From the NCBI GenBank assembly GCA_016946835.1, contig JACVTC010000007.1:2120001-2184000 (forward strand): DNA of 64,000 nucleotides, given 5' to 3'. Source of the stretch: Neocallimastix lanati (nom. inval.). Taxonomy: Eukaryota; Neocallimastigomycota; Neocallimastigomycetes; Neocallimastigales; Neocallimastigaceae. Each line of letters opens with the position of its first letter. The stretch's first letter is position 1. Below, piece by piece: positions 33,581 to 46,937 of this stretch. Both the position numbers and the translations under genes were made by a program. The notes below the pieces were generated by a model. That model ran no database searches. It had not been told where the DNA came from and worked only from the letters and a program-made list of their open reading frames with translations.

Positions 33581-36500
33581 TTGTATAAATTTATATACTT
33601 ATCCTTTTTATATACATATAAAGTTTTATCATTATTTTAAATTTATATATATAGTTAAGAAGAAAAAGATTAAAAATTTAATATAAAAATATATTCAGTA
33701 TAAATAATTGTACACAATATATTGATTTTTTATACTAATGAAAAAAAAAAAAAAAATAAACTATATTTTAAATAATTATGTTTAATAGTATTTTTGGGGA
33801 AATGATTTTTAATAAAATAAATAAATATAATCAAAAACAGAATATAATTTATGGAAATTAACAAAATAGCAAAATTTTGAATAAAATAAATATAATAAAA
33901 TTAAATATTTATAGTATTAAAAATTTATATTTGAAATAAGGTATAATGATGATACGTGACCACTATTAATATGGTATTTAGGTAGATTCTTTAGGTTTAA
34001 TAAATACTTAAATACTATTGGTCAGTAATAATTTTATAATAGTATATATAATTTTTGAATAATAATTATTAAACGGAGAATTCTTTTATTTATAAGTTTA
34101 TACTTATGATAAATTAATTCACATATATAGCTAATTTTATATTTTAGTTTAGTATAGTTAAAGAGAGAGAAAATATATAAATATTTGAGATAATTAATTA
34201 TAATATTTATATATAAGAGTAATAATAATAATTGATGTAATAATTAATAATTAATAATAAATAAAGAGAATATTAAAAAAAGATATATTTATTGCTTTAT
34301 TTTGTGTTATTTCTATTTAATATTAGAATATATTATTTTGTCATAATTTCCTATTGTCATTGCCCATAAATAAATATTAATTTAGATACATAAATAAAAT
34401 ATCATAACAATGGTAGTATAGCACTGTAAATTTATAATAATAATATTTAATCTTTATTTTATATATAAAATTAAAAACAAAAACATTGAATAATTAATTT
34501 AATATTAAATAATTAAAGTTTTTTCTTTTTTTTTTTTTTTTTAATTTATTATTATTTCTGTGAATTTTGAATTTTTTTAATATAATTAAATAATAATAAT
34601 AAAATAGTAAAAAAGAAACAAATTTAATAAAAATTTAATTTTTATATATAATAAAATTTGTATATATTATATATTTTTATAATACATTTTTATATTTTAC
34701 ATAATATATGTATATATAAAAAAAAGGAGATTTTTTAAATAAACTTTATGTAATTTACATTTAATAAATTTTAAATTTTATATAATTATTTATATAGAAA
34801 ATTTATTTGGATATTTAAATGTGTTAGATAGTAATGTAAAAATTTCAAATAATTATTATATGTAAATTTAATATTTTTATAAAAAAAAAATTATATTTAC
34901 AACCATTTATATTATATATAAAATGTGAAATATGTAATTTATATTTTTAATTTATATATATATATATTTTATTTATAAAATTTAATGTCTAATTTATAAA
35001 AGAATCTTTTTCAATGTAGAGTTAGGTTCGGTATTTGATATGTATATAAATATATCATTGATGCTTTTTATTCTGAAGTTGCCATTTTAATACTTACTAA
35101 AAGATTTTTCTTTTGGTTGATTATTTCCTTATATAGGTTACTATCCTTGATATTTGATAAGATTTTTTTTATAACAATAATTAGTAAAATTACTTTTTTT
35201 TTTTATTTAAATTTACAAATATCATTGATATATAAGTATTATGAGTCTGTTTTATTTTTATTTTTTTTTTTTTTATTATGTTATTAATCGTATGAACTTT
35301 TTTTATCTTCTATTATTAAGCTTTTTATTGTTAATATTTTTAAAAATTAAAAAAAAGGACCAATGAGAAACATTTTTATTGAATGAACAATACTTTATTT
35401 AAATTCGTTATCTTGTATAAAAAAGTATAAAAAAAAAGAAAAAAGAGATAAAAACAATAAAAATTATATATTTTTTCATTATTCATTGTTCATAATTATA
35501 TATATTTATTATTTAAAACTTTTTTTTTTATTATTTATTTTTGAAAATATTTATTTTAATATTTCATTATTTTAATATTTCATTATTTTTAAATTTTAAA
35601 TTTTTAATTATTACTTATGATTAATTTTAAAATTAATTAAATATAGTTTATTATTAATTATATAATAATTTTATTTTTTTATATTAATAATATAAAATTT
35701 TCTTTTTTATATAATTAAATAAAAATAAACTTTTATTTTATTTTTATTTAATTTTATTTTTTATATATTAATATTTAATATAAATATTGATAAAAAAAGT
35801 TAATTAATTCTTATATTTTTGTATATTAGAGATTTCCTAACTAAAATCTAATATTATTTGTTCATAGATACGTTCTTAAAAGTAAATTAATAATTACTTT
35901 AATAAATATCATTCTTTTTAATAAATATAAAACTTTAAATAAACTTATTTTTTTTTTTTTTTTAATATTTAATATATTATATGAATTTTTATTTTATCCA
36001 TAATTAAAATATTTAAATAATTTAAAAATTTAATTATTTGAATATATATATATAAATATATTAAATATATTATAATATGTCATATAATATTAGTAGGTAT
36101 TATATAATGATAAATATTTCAATTAATATCAAATATTCAAAGTATATATTCATTAGTTATTATGTTATTATAGTGTATTAAATAATTATAAATATTTCAT
36201 TTTTATTTTTAATAATTAAAAAAAAAAAAAAAATTAATTTAAAATTATTTTCATTATATATTATTGTAAAATTAAAAAGTTTAATTGGTAGTATTTTTAA
36301 ACCATAGTTTTTTATAATATCTATATTATTAAAATAAAAAAGAAAAAAAAAAAAAACGGCTTTTTTTTTTATCTTTATAAATACTATTATTTCCTTTTTT
36401 ATTTTTAATATTTTTATCTTTATTCTTTTATTTTTAAAAAAGATATAAGAATAAAAATCAACTTACTATTTTTTTTTTTTTTATTGTTTAAAAATATATT

Positions 36501-36816
36501 AAATTAATTATAAATCATTTTTATTTATTTATTTTTATTTAAAAATTAAATAACATACTATTATTATTATTATAATTATTATTATTATTATTATTATTAT
36601 ATTTTTGTTATATTTTTGATGCTCTATTGATATGAACAGTTAAAAAAAATTATTCTATTAAAATTATATGTATATAAAAGAGAATTAATATTAAATTTAA
36701 ATTATTAAAAAAAAAATAAAGAAAATTTACATTTTAAATTATAAATTGAAATTAGAAATTTTAATAATAAAACAAAAAATAGAAACAGAAAAGAAATTTA
36801 TTAAAGGCTTTATAAT
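33581..36816. other. Divergent intergenic region between receptor and metalloprotease genes
   Basis: About 3.2 kb of AT-rich DNA separates two divergently transcribed genes, so promoters of both are expected within it. A slightly more complex stretch lies around 33950-34030 (TGATACGTGACCACTATTAA). No open reading frame with a real composition, no tRNA and no clear TATA or initiator site can be singled out against the AT background. Confidence 0.6.
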
Positions 36817-38997
36817 ATGTATGTATTAAAATATATAAGAATGAATAAATTATTAGTATTGGCCTTTGTAATACAATATTTGAAATTATATATTTATGCT
36901 AATGCAATATATACTCCCCCAAGAGTTCACAAAATTTATGAAGAAATTGCTATTTCAAATGAACATAATTTTGTAAATTCGATACATACATTAATAAATG
37001 ATACAGATTTACAAAAAGAACAGTTTAAACAAATAAAGGAAAATAATTTATCAAATAATATATTTTCAAGAATTATAAATAAATTTATAAGGAATAGTTC
37101 TTCAAAAAATATCATAGCGACACAAAATATTGCTTCACCAAATGACTATAAAGAAATAGCTATAAATCATTTAATAAATGAAGTTGGTATTACAAGAGAA
37201 GAACTTATTATAAAAGATATTATTACTGATGGTGGTCTTGTTAATATTCATTTTCGCCAAGTTATTGGTGGTAAAGAAATATCAAATGTTGCAGCTAATG
37301 TCAATATTCATAGAAAAACAGGAAATATTATTTCATATGGTAGTACATTAATACCAACAATTATGAAAGATACTTCTCAAGCTGGAATTAATATGAATAT
37401 GAATATTGTTCCGGTTTTATCAATTGAAAAAATATATAATTCTAAATTTGTTTATGGTAATGAAGGAACAAAATTAAGTATAAATGACGTTATATTAAAA
37501 TTTTCTACTATTCTTGGTTATAATGTTGATGTTAATCAATTAGAAATGGTAGAAAATGGACGTCCAGATATAATTACAATAAAAGGTGTTGGTTATACTT
37601 ATGATGATACTATCGATGTTGCAGAAAAAGTTATTCCTTTAAATGTTGATTCATTTGACAATGTTTATGAATTAAATGTTGAATTGGAAGATCATTATTT
37701 GGTAGCTGATATTTCAACAACAACTGGAGAATTATATGATATTTATGATTTAGCTAGAAGTGCAACATTTCGTGCTGTTCCATGGTATAATTTCGATATT
37801 AGCCAAGGAAGTGAACTTTTCATTGATCCAGAAAATAAAAGAGCTTCTCCAGTAGGATGGAATAGAGATGGTAAATATCTTTATTATTATACCAATGGTA
37901 ATAATGTTAAAGCAGTACTAGATCGAGATGCTACTGTATCTTATTCTGAAAATACGAAATTCATTGCTACTTCCACAAAGAAAGAATTAATTTTTGATTA
38001 CTATTATAATAGCTCTGCAGTCAAAGCTAGAGATAATTATCAAGCAGCTGTTACAAACGCATTCTATATTGCTAATATTTTGCATGATTTTTATTATATG
38101 TATGGTTTTACAGAAAAATTTGGTAATTTTCAAACCAACAATTGGGATAAAGGTGGTGAAAGTAATGACCAATTAATTATTCTAATTCAAAATTCAACTG
38201 GTAATAATAATGCATATATGATTACTGGAGCTGATGGTAAAAATCCAAGAATGAAGATTTTAGTATATAATAGAATAAAGGGGTATGAAAGAGATTCAGC
38301 TTTTTCTAATCAAGTTATTGTTCATGAATATACCCATGGAGTTACTGCAAGATTAGTAGGAGGACCATCACAAACTGGTTGTTTTAAAGATCCTGAAGCT
38401 GATTGTATTAATGAAGGTTTATCTGATTTTTTCTCACTTCTGTTAACCATTAAAGAAGGTGAAAATCGTAGTAAAGAAGTTACTTGGGCTGAATGGCTTT
38501 CCAATGGTACCTCCAGAAAATATAAATATTCTATGAACCAGAATGTAAATCCATTAACTTATAAAAATTTATCACATTCTAAAGGAAGTGAAATTGAAGC
38601 TCATTATGGTGGTCAACTTTGGGCTTCTATAATGTATGATATTATATGGGAAGTCATTGATGAATATGGTTTTTCAAATAATATTTTATTAAATTCAAAT
38701 GGTCGTGATCAAGTTTACAGTTTAGAAGTTAATTCTGCAAATTTACCAGGAAATATTCGTTTAGCAAAAATTGTTGTTGATGCTTTAAAACTTATGCCAT
38801 GTAATCCGACCTTTTTAGAAGCAAGGGATTCAATATTTTTAGCTCAACGACAATTCTCCAATTTTAAAAGAATGAGATGTTCACTTTGGAGAGGTTTTGC
38901 TGCACGTGGATTAGGTGTTAATGCTAAAGGACCTTCCATTGATTCTTCAGGAAATGTTGAATATATTAATAATTATGATATCCCAAGTGATTGCTAA
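36817..38997 (+). CDS. Secreted M36 fungalysin-type zinc metalloprotease, intronless
   Basis: The single exon encodes 726 residues, within the usual range for fungalysin preproproteins. The better start may be the second Met (residue 9, base 36841), because from there a clean signal peptide follows (MNKLLVLAFVIQYLKLYIYA). Residues about 100-250 match the FTP-type propeptide (EIAINHLINEVGIT, FRQVIGGKEISNVAANVNIH). The catalytic domain has HEYTHG at 503-508 (zinc ligands H503 and H507, catalytic E504) and the third ligand E533 in NEGLSDF. The 30-residue spacing matches the family. Cysteines at about 522 and 530 (GCFKDPEADC) and near the C-terminus suggest disulphides in a secreted enzyme. Function: broad extracellular endopeptidase, probably for feed-protein breakdown in the rumen or gut. 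It is single-copy here. Its codon use is AT-rich like the surrounding genes and unlike the adenosylhomocysteinase gene. Confidence 0.95.
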   Translation: MYVLKYIRMNKLLVLAFVIQYLKLYIYANAIYTPPRVHKIYEEIAISNEHNFVNSIHTLINDTDLQKEQFKQIKENNLSNNIFSRIINKFIRNSSSKNIIATQNIASPNDYKEIAINHLINEVGITREELIIKDIITDGGLVNIHFRQVIGGKEISNVAANVNIHRKTGNIISYGSTLIPTIMKDTSQAGINMNMNIVPVLSIEKIYNSKFVYGNEGTKLSINDVILKFSTILGYNVDVNQLEMVENGRPDIITIKGVGYTYDDTIDVAEKVIPLNVDSFDNVYELNVELEDHYLVADISTTTGELYDIYDLARSATFRAVPWYNFDISQGSELFIDPENKRASPVGWNRDGKYLYYYTNGNNVKAVLDRDATVSYSENTKFIATSTKKELIFDYYYNSSAVKARDNYQAAVTNAFYIANILHDFYYMYGFTEKFGNFQTNNWDKGGESNDQLIILIQNSTGNNNAYMITGADGKNPRMKILVYNRIKGYERDSAFSNQVIVHEYTHGVTARLVGGPSQTGCFKDPEADCINEGLSDFFSLLLTIKEGENRSKEVTWAEWLSNGTSRKYKYSMNQNVNPLTYKNLSHSKGSEIEAHYGGQLWASIMYDIIWEVIDEYGFSNNILLNSNGRDQVYSLEVNSANLPGNIRLAKIVVDALKLMPCNPTFLEARDSIFLAQRQFSNFKRMRCSLWRGFAARGLGVNAKGPSIDSSGNVEYINNYDIPSDC

Positions 38998-39070
38998 ATT
39001 AAAATTTAAATAAATAAAAAAAAAAAATTTTTAATATAAAAATTTTAAATTTCTAATTAAAATATTACCC

Positions 39071-39106
<36 letters not shown>

Positions 39107-39437
39107 ATGAGCATAACAATTAGAAAAAAAAAAAAATAATTATAATAATTTAAAAAGTATATCCATAATTTATTTTTCTATATCTATAAAATTTTGTTAT
39201 TTTCATCATATATATCAATTTATCATTTATTATAATATCATTTATTTTATTGATTTTTCATATCTATTGTAGATATAATTATTAAAAATCTTTTATTTTA
39301 TTTTTTATTTTTTCATTATTATTATTATTATAATAATTATAATAAAAATAAATAAATAAAAAAATAATATTATAGAAAAAAAAATATTATAAACTTAAAA
39401 TAGTGTAATAATATTAATTAAAGTTTATTTTTATTGC

Positions 39438-39469
<32 letters not shown>

Positions 39470-41063
39470 AAACAATTAAATAATAAATTAAGATAATATA
39501 AATAGTTGTAAATATAAATATAAAATAAAATAAAATAAATAGTAGAAATATAAATATAAAAAGAAGTACAGATTGAACAAAATAGATTAAAAAAATAGTA
39601 GAAATATAAATATAAGTACAGATTGAATAGAATAAAATAAAATAAATAATAAAAATATTAAATACAGATTTGAATTAATTAAAATAAAATTAAAAAAAAA
39701 ATAAAAATAAAAATAAAATGAATAAATAAATAAAGAAATAAAGAAAAAGAAATATAAAATTAAATATAAAATTAAATTTGATAAACAATTACAAAGTAAA
39801 CAACTTATTAAATAATTTTTTTTTTTTTAAATTATTATCAAAACAATTTATTAAAATTTATAATAAATTAATTAAAATTTATTAATTTAATATGAAAATT
39901 TTTTTTAAACTATTATATTATAAAGTTTTTAAATTGATATAAATATAATTAATTATAAATTACTATAATTATATTATTTATTATTTGTTTGGTATTTATA
40001 ATAATTAAAATTTTAACTTTTTAAATTAAAATTAATATTCCATAAAATACATTTATATTTATTTATCCGCTATTTTTAAATTTAATTTTTTTTTTATTTT
40101 TTTTTATTTTTTTTATTTTTTTTTTAAATATAATTTATCATTAGTGAAAAATGATAATCATAATGAGTATAATATTATATTAGTTAAGTATTTACTATAT
40201 TTTCAAAAGAAAGAATGAGTCATATATAAAATAAAAAAAAAATAAAATAAAATTTTTTAACATTTTTCTTTTATAAATATTAAATATTAAATATTCATGT
40301 TTAGAAATTAATAAAAATAATATATAAAAAATAAAAATAATAAAATAAATAGTTTATATTTATTTATTTGTATAAATATACTAATAATAGCTAATTGTAT
40401 GTAATTTTTATTATTATAATTAAACATTAAAACTATGAACTTATCATATAAATCAAATTAATAAATTTATGTTAAATTTTTTTATTTTTATTTTTTATTT
40501 TTTAATCAATGAATAAAAAAACAAAAATATCTTATATATATATATTTAAGATATTTTTTTAAAATTAATTTTCTATTCATATAATTTTTTCCATCAATAA
40601 AATTTTAGAAATTTTAAATACTATAAATAAATTTATTATCTTCATATTTATACAGCTTATTTTCTTAATTTTGTTGATTTTATTTTTTAACTTCTTATAA
40701 TAATTATTATTTTCTTAATACTTTAAGTATAATAGTTAAATTTTTAATTATACCAAAATTTTATTTCTTAATATTAGAAAATTAATTTTAGTAACACCAG
40801 AATTTCTTTCCTTCATAAAAAAAAATTACTATATAAATTACTAAAATATTAAACTATTAAACTATTAAAGTATTAAACTTATCTCATTATAGTTATATAA
40901 CATTTTTTTTCTGCAGTAATAAAATCTCAAAAAAAATTTTATTATTATATAAAAAATCTAATCAATATCTAAATAATTTAAATGTTAATATATTAAAAAT
41001 TTTTATTTTCACTTCAGGATTACAATTATGTTGTATGCTTTAACTTGGATCAAAAATGAAAAA

Positions 41064-41118
<55 letters not shown>

Positions 41119-42496
41119 ATATATATATATATATAAATAAATAAATTAACAAACAAAAAAACAAATATATAAACAAACAAACAAATAGATAGATAAATAA
41201 ATAAGAAGTTAATATTTTTTGTATAATCAAAGAAAAATAAAGTAAAATAAAATAAAAAGAAATAATCATAATGATACATATATTTATAAATTAAACTAAT
41301 GATAATAATAAATAGATTAAAAATATATACAATATATAAAATAATAATAAAAAAATAATTAATATTTAGATAATATAGTTGTATAGTAAAACATGGGATA
41401 TTCAATTAAATATTTTACCATATAAATTTAACATATTGGATGATTTAGTGATAAAATCCATAAAAATAAAAATATAAATAAAAATATACACTATATAGAT
41501 ATAAATTTTCATTTATTTATTTTTATATATTATATATATAATATATATAGTTTAATTATATTTTTATTTCAATTTTCATTTATTAAAAAATTACATTTAT
41601 AAAATAAAACTATTTAAGTTATATGATAAATGCAATATAAAGGTAATTAATTTATAATCTATCTTTTTATTATTAATTTATTATAAAAAATAAAATAATA
41701 GTTAAAATACAGATTAAAATTTTAAAATATATACCCCAAAATTTAAAATTTTATCTTCTCAATAAAGTATTTAATTTAAAAATAAAAATAAATGAAATTT
41801 ATATAGATTTTTAATAATTTTTTTAATGGTGTCTTGATTTTGATTAATTCGTAAAAATCATTTTAATAATATGATACAAAATAAAAAATTTTTTAATAAA
41901 GTTACATTAGCCTGAGATATTGTATATTTATGATAAATTTAAAATTAAAATTAATTAATGAAATAATATTAACATAATAATGTATAATTTTAAGTAACTA
42001 AATTATAAAAAACTATAATATTTTATTAACCTTAATAATTATAATTAGTAACAAAATTGATCAATTTCAATTGTTATTCTTTAATAATTCCTTTATTTAA
42101 TAACTTTGTTATAAAAAATGTCTTTTTTAATTAAAAAAGACAATGTTAAAAGATATAATATAGAATTACATTATATAAACGTATTTCTTTTTGTTATATG
42201 CCACATTATATGATATACTATTATATTAATCTTATTACACTAATATTAATTATATATTTATAATTATATATAAAACTAATATCAAATATATTTAAATTGC
42301 TTATTTTTATTTAATAATATTAAATTTTGCTTCTAACAATTTTTAAAAAAATTTTATTAGATTTAATAAAAGAAAATAAAAAAATTTAATTAAAAAATAT
42401 TAATTTTTTTTAATTTAATGTTTAAATTTTTTTATTATTTTAAAATTATGTAAAATTTTATATTATCTGTTAAAAATAAAATCATATTAAATTAAA

Positions 42497-42540
<44 letters not shown>

Positions 42541-42870
42541 ATTTTAATAAATAGTAATTATTAGTATTAGAAAACTAACAATAATATTAATATTAATATT
42601 AATTATAATAATTGTAATAATATTAAGAATAAATAGTACTAATTAATTATAATAATTAAAATAATAATTATACTTAAAAAATTTATTATTACTTATATTA
42701 TTATTCATTAATGACGATTATTAATTATAATTTTAGTTGTTAACTTCAATAAAATTACATCATAAATAAATATAAAATAATTATTAAAAAATGTATTTAT
42801 AAATATGTATTATGTTAATTAATTAATACGTTTATTTTATGTTTATTTTATATTGCAAATATTTTGCGAA
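38998..42870. other. AT-rich intergenic DNA with simple repeats
   Basis: No gene is visible. The interval includes an approximate three-copy tandem repeat of about 60 bases at 39540-39675 (core TAGTAGAAATATAAATATAA ... GTACAGATTGAA), an (AAAT)n array at 41055-41122, and long A tracts (39077-39103, 42497-42538). Confidence 0.65.
41055..41122. repeat. (AAAT)n microsatellite
   Basis: About 16 units, passing into an AT dinucleotide run. Open frames through it are repeat translations. Confidence 0.9.
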
Positions 42871-42880
42871 ACTTGTATAT

Positions 42881-44270
42881 ATGTAACAAATGTATTCGGG
42901 TGATATATATTCACTATATAATATTATGAATGGACTATCCATTTAATTCAGATTAAGAGTCTTATTTAATTTTATTATTAAATCTAATAAAATTTTTTTT
43001 AAAAACCAAGTCGTCTCAAGAGACTTCTTTAGCTAAAGACCAAAGCCATCACAGAAAGTCAAACTTCAACAAGTGGAAGTTTCTTATTGCAAATGCTGCC
43101 AAAACTTATGGTATTAAGGAACTTTTGAAAGCCGATATTATTGGTCATTTAAATAATGAATTTCTTTATATACGTTTTTATAAATGGTAATGATGCAACC
43201 AACAGGCACCGAAAACAATAAGAGAAGAAATCATTAAATTATTTAGAAAATTCAAGAGACTATAGTAATTATAATAATAAAACTACTTTAAAATACGTCA
43301 GAAGTGAAGACTACTCTGATAATGTCAGCAATTATGATGAAAACTTTGATTTTAATTTTGTTTTTGAAGATGCTAGATCTCTAATGTAGCAAAAAAAAAA
43401 AAAAAAAAAAAAAAAAATAAAATAATAAATGTACTGGAGGTTATTCCATATAATAATAAATATACTTATGATTATAATGAAATTAACAATGAATCAATCG
43501 ATTATATAAATCATAATAAAGTAATAACAAATAATGTTCATGGTTTTATGATACAGGTTCAGGCGAGCATGTGACAAATGATAAATCTTTACTTATTGAA
43601 AAATTATGTTGTGCAAATGATTCGATTAGCCAATTTGAAGAAAATGGGACATATGAATGTTTCATAAATAAACAATTCAATAAGTTTGAAAAAGTTTTAT
43701 TTTCTAAAAATGTTCACAACAATCTTATTAGTGATAGAGAACTTGCAAAATCAGGATTTATATCATTAATTGACTCTTCTGATGGGAAAAAAAGCAAGAT
43801 TAAAATTATGGGATAAGAATAAAATTAATTTAGATACTTTCTTATCATCTAAATATAATCAATTTCCTATCAAAACATAAAGTTTCAATACTATAAAAAC
43901 AATAAGAAATGATAATAATACATATAGAATAAATAAGATGATAGAAGCTATGAAATATGGCGTAGAAAATTAGGCCATTTTTAACCGAAGTAATTGACCT
44001 AAATACCGAGACTTAACATAATATTAAAACTCCTCCATGCATTGACTGCAAAATTTCTAATATTAGGAGGGTATCTCACAAAGGCTAAAGAACCCCTGGA
44101 AATAAACCATTCAGATATTTTTTGGCCCATATAATTTATTTATTAATCATAAGAAATACTTCCTTACGATGATGGATTGCTTTTGAAGAAAGTCTGGATA
44201 TTTACAATTAAACTGAAGGCTGAAGCTCCAGATGTAATAATAATTTTCTTTACTTACTTAAAAAATTAAT
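42881..44270 (+). mobile_element. Decayed Ty1/copia retrotransposon, 5' portion
   Basis: Remnants appear in copia order on the plus strand. An LTR end (probable TG at about 42881, ending ...AATTCA at 42950) is followed immediately by a primer-binding-site-like GATTAAGAGTCTTATTT (42951). A gag piece starts at about 43006 (SNFNKWKFLIANAAKTYG). An A tract and several frame breaks follow. The protease piece has the aspartic active site FYDTGSGEHVTN (Asp codon 43550-43552) and continues open to 43816. After a stop comes an integrase zinc-binding fragment (RRKLGHF at about 43965; PCIDCK at about 44036) and the start of the integrase core (EINHSDIF, then YFLTMMDCF). Sequence similarity ends near 44260. 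No reverse transcriptase, RNase H or 3' LTR follows. Several stops and frameshifts show it is inactive. Confidence 0.8.
43544..43816 (+). pseudogene. Copia-type aspartic protease fragment
   Basis: This is the longest intact frame of the copia relic, about 90 codons ending at a stop at 43814-43816. Y-D-T-G-S-G-E-H-V-T-N corresponds to the D-(S/T)-G-A/S-x-x-H-(I/M/V)-(T/S) active-site pattern of copia proteases. The downstream KVLFSKNVHNNLISDRELAKSGF matches the usual V-L-Y-x-P-x-x-x-x-N-L-I-S-x-x-x-L-x-x-x-G-F pattern that precedes the pre-integrase region. It has no start codon of its own and is part of the dead polyprotein. Confidence 0.8.
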
Positions 44271-45043
44271 TCAGAATTATACAATGAAAATATTTAAATT
44301 TGATGAAGGAAAATAATTAAATAAAAATAAAAATAACTTAACTTAAATATTAATATTAATATTAAGATTATTAATAATTATTTTTATTATCATACGAAAA
44401 ACTAATATTAATTTATTAATTATATAAATAATAATTAATTAATAATTAAAATAATAAAAATTTAGTAGTTATTAATATTTCATTAAAATAGTTGTCTAGT
44501 AAAATAGTAATGCGATAATAGAAATAATATAATAATGTAATAACATATAATAAGATAATTGGAAGTAATAATAAGATAATTAATAAGAATAATAATATTC
44601 ATATAATAAAATAATTAATAGTAGTAATAAACACTAATAAAAATTTAAATTATACTAAATAGAAAATAGTGATAATGATATAATTAAGAGCAATAGTAAT
44701 AATTAATAATAATATATCAGCTATAATAGGAGTACTTATAATTTAATAGTTATAGTAATAATTTATAATAACAAAATAACTACTAATGATTAATGAAAAT
44801 AATATCTATTATTACCTGGTTATATGTCATATACATAATAAAATTATGTGTTCATAAATAAGATATACTCTTGAATTTAAATTAATTTTTAAATACTAAA
44901 TTATTATATTTATTCTTTTATTTTATTTTATTTTATTTTATTATTTATTGTTTGTTTAATTACTAATAGCTAATGCAATTACTTTTATTATGTATTTGAA
45001 TAATTATTTCTTAATATAAAAAAATCTATATAATTTGAAATAT
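44271..45043. other. AT-rich spacer between copia relic and RlmN gene
   Basis: About 770 bases of AT-rich DNA dominated by AATAAT words. No gene or motif is seen. Confidence 0.6.
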
Positions 45044-45562
45044 TTATTTAATATCTTCTATATCCACAATTTTAATTTTTTTATTATTTCCCTTTTTTGA
45101 CTGATCAACAACAAGTTGACCACACGCTCCTGCAATATCATTTCCTTTACTTTGACGTATCGTAGAAGGAATATTATATTCTTTTAATATTTCTTTAAAT
45201 TTTAATATATCCTCTAAAAGTGGACTTTTATAATCTATATTTGGACTTTCTATTGAATTCCAAGGAATTAAATTCACTGTACATTTTATATTATTTAATA
45301 ATTCACCTAATTCACGAGCTTCCTTTTCGGTGTCATTAACTTTATGTAATAATAAATATTCTATAAAAATTGAATTTTTTGTTTTTTCTTGATATTGTTT
45401 TATGGTATTCATTAATTTATCTAATTTATAAGCTTTTTTTTTTTTTTTTTTTTTTTAATAAAAATAATATAATTTAAATAATATAGTTGAGATATAAATG
45501 AATAAATATTAGAAAAAAAATATTTTATTATAATAAAAACATAATAATAAACAATAATTAGT

Positions 45563-45605
<43 letters not shown>

Positions 45606-46937
45606 TATATACATTATTATTAAATATAAAATATTATATATATAGTTAAAAAAAAAAAATAAAACAAAAAAAAATTTAAAACTTTATAGATTATTTATTT
45701 ATTTAATTCTATTAAATACCTTTTGCTGTTGGAATAAGTTTTCTTCTTAATTCCTGATTTGGTGCATGTAAAGATAAAGCTAAATTACATTTTGGAAAAT
45801 CATTAGCAAATGTCATTATTCTCGGAATTACACCAACTGTAGATAATGTAATATGTGAATTTTGTAATGCAAAAAATCTCGAATCTGTTAACTTTTTTTT
45901 TTTTTTTTTTTTTAATTTATAGATATAAATAATTAAATTTCATTATAAAATTTAAGTTATTATAATAATTATAAAATATTAATGAGAGATTAAATTAATA
46001 AATGTTAATTATTATTTTAATTAAAGTTCATGATTAATTTAATAATATATTTAAAAAATTAAATTATACCATCTTTATAGCTGCCTTAATATTATTATAA
46101 TTATTTAAAGGTTCACCCATACCCATAAATACAATATTAGAAATGTCTGCAATATCTAATGCATGAACAAATTGCTCTATAATTTCACCTTCTGTTAAAC
46201 TACCTTTCAATCCCATCGTGCCTGTTGCACAAAACGTACATGCCATTTGACATCCAATCTGCAATAATGTGGTATTATTTATAAAAACATAAAAAAAAAA
46301 AAAAAGAATTGAAATTAAAATTATTATTTTTTAATTAAATTAGATTTCTAATTTTTTTTTTTTTTAATTATTAAATTAATTCATTATTTTGTTTAATCAT
46401 CTATTAATAATGTATATATATTTTTTCAATGATAATTATGATAATGTTCAAAATAAAAAGAAAATGAAAATGAAAAAAAAAAAAAAAAATCAAATTTCAT
46501 TATTTTATTAGAGCATTTAAGATTAATATAAAGATTAAATATTAGATTAAATAGATTAATACCTGGCACGAAACACAAAGAGTAGCTCTTCTTCTTCCTG
46601 TTCCTTTTTCATCATTTCTAGTATCATAAAACATAATTACTTCCTCTATTTGACTTCCATCTTGTAATTCTATTAAAAGTTTTGTAGTACCATCTTCAGC
46701 TTTTTGAGCTCCTAATACTCTTGAAGTACAAAATACAAAATTTTCATTTAATAAATTCATTGCTGCTTTTGGAAAATCTTTTATTTTTTCCCATGATTTT
46801 TGCTTTATATTCTTTGCTAAATATTTATATAATACATCTACATGAATTGGTTTTATATCATTCTTATTAAATAAGTCTTCCACTTTAGTTCTATCCCATA
46901 TTGAATTTTGCTCTAACTTTCTTTTACGAGAAGACAT
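45044..46937 (-). CDS. RlmN-type radical-SAM RNA adenine-C2 methyltransferase
   Basis: Four exons: 46563-46937, 46070-46258, 45720-45891 and 45044-45432. All are GT..AG and in frame, giving 374 residues, close to bacterial RlmN (about 380). The N-terminal helical domain is followed by [19 protein letters not shown] across the first junction. C121 corresponds to the conserved Cys of LCVSxQ. C128, C132 and C135 form the CxxxCxxC cluster that binds the 4Fe-4S centre. [10 protein letters not shown] is the SAM-binding GGE-like motif. [10 protein letters not shown] near the C-terminus supplies the second catalytic Cys (C349), the site of the methyl-carrying intermediate. The family methylates A2503 of 23S rRNA and A37 of some tRNAs. 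Gut fungi have no mitochondrial ribosome, and no targeting peptide is visible (N-terminus [20 protein letters not shown]), so a cytosolic tRNA or rRNA substrate is the likelier inference. The bacterial-type family suggests ancient acquisition. Confidence 0.93.
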
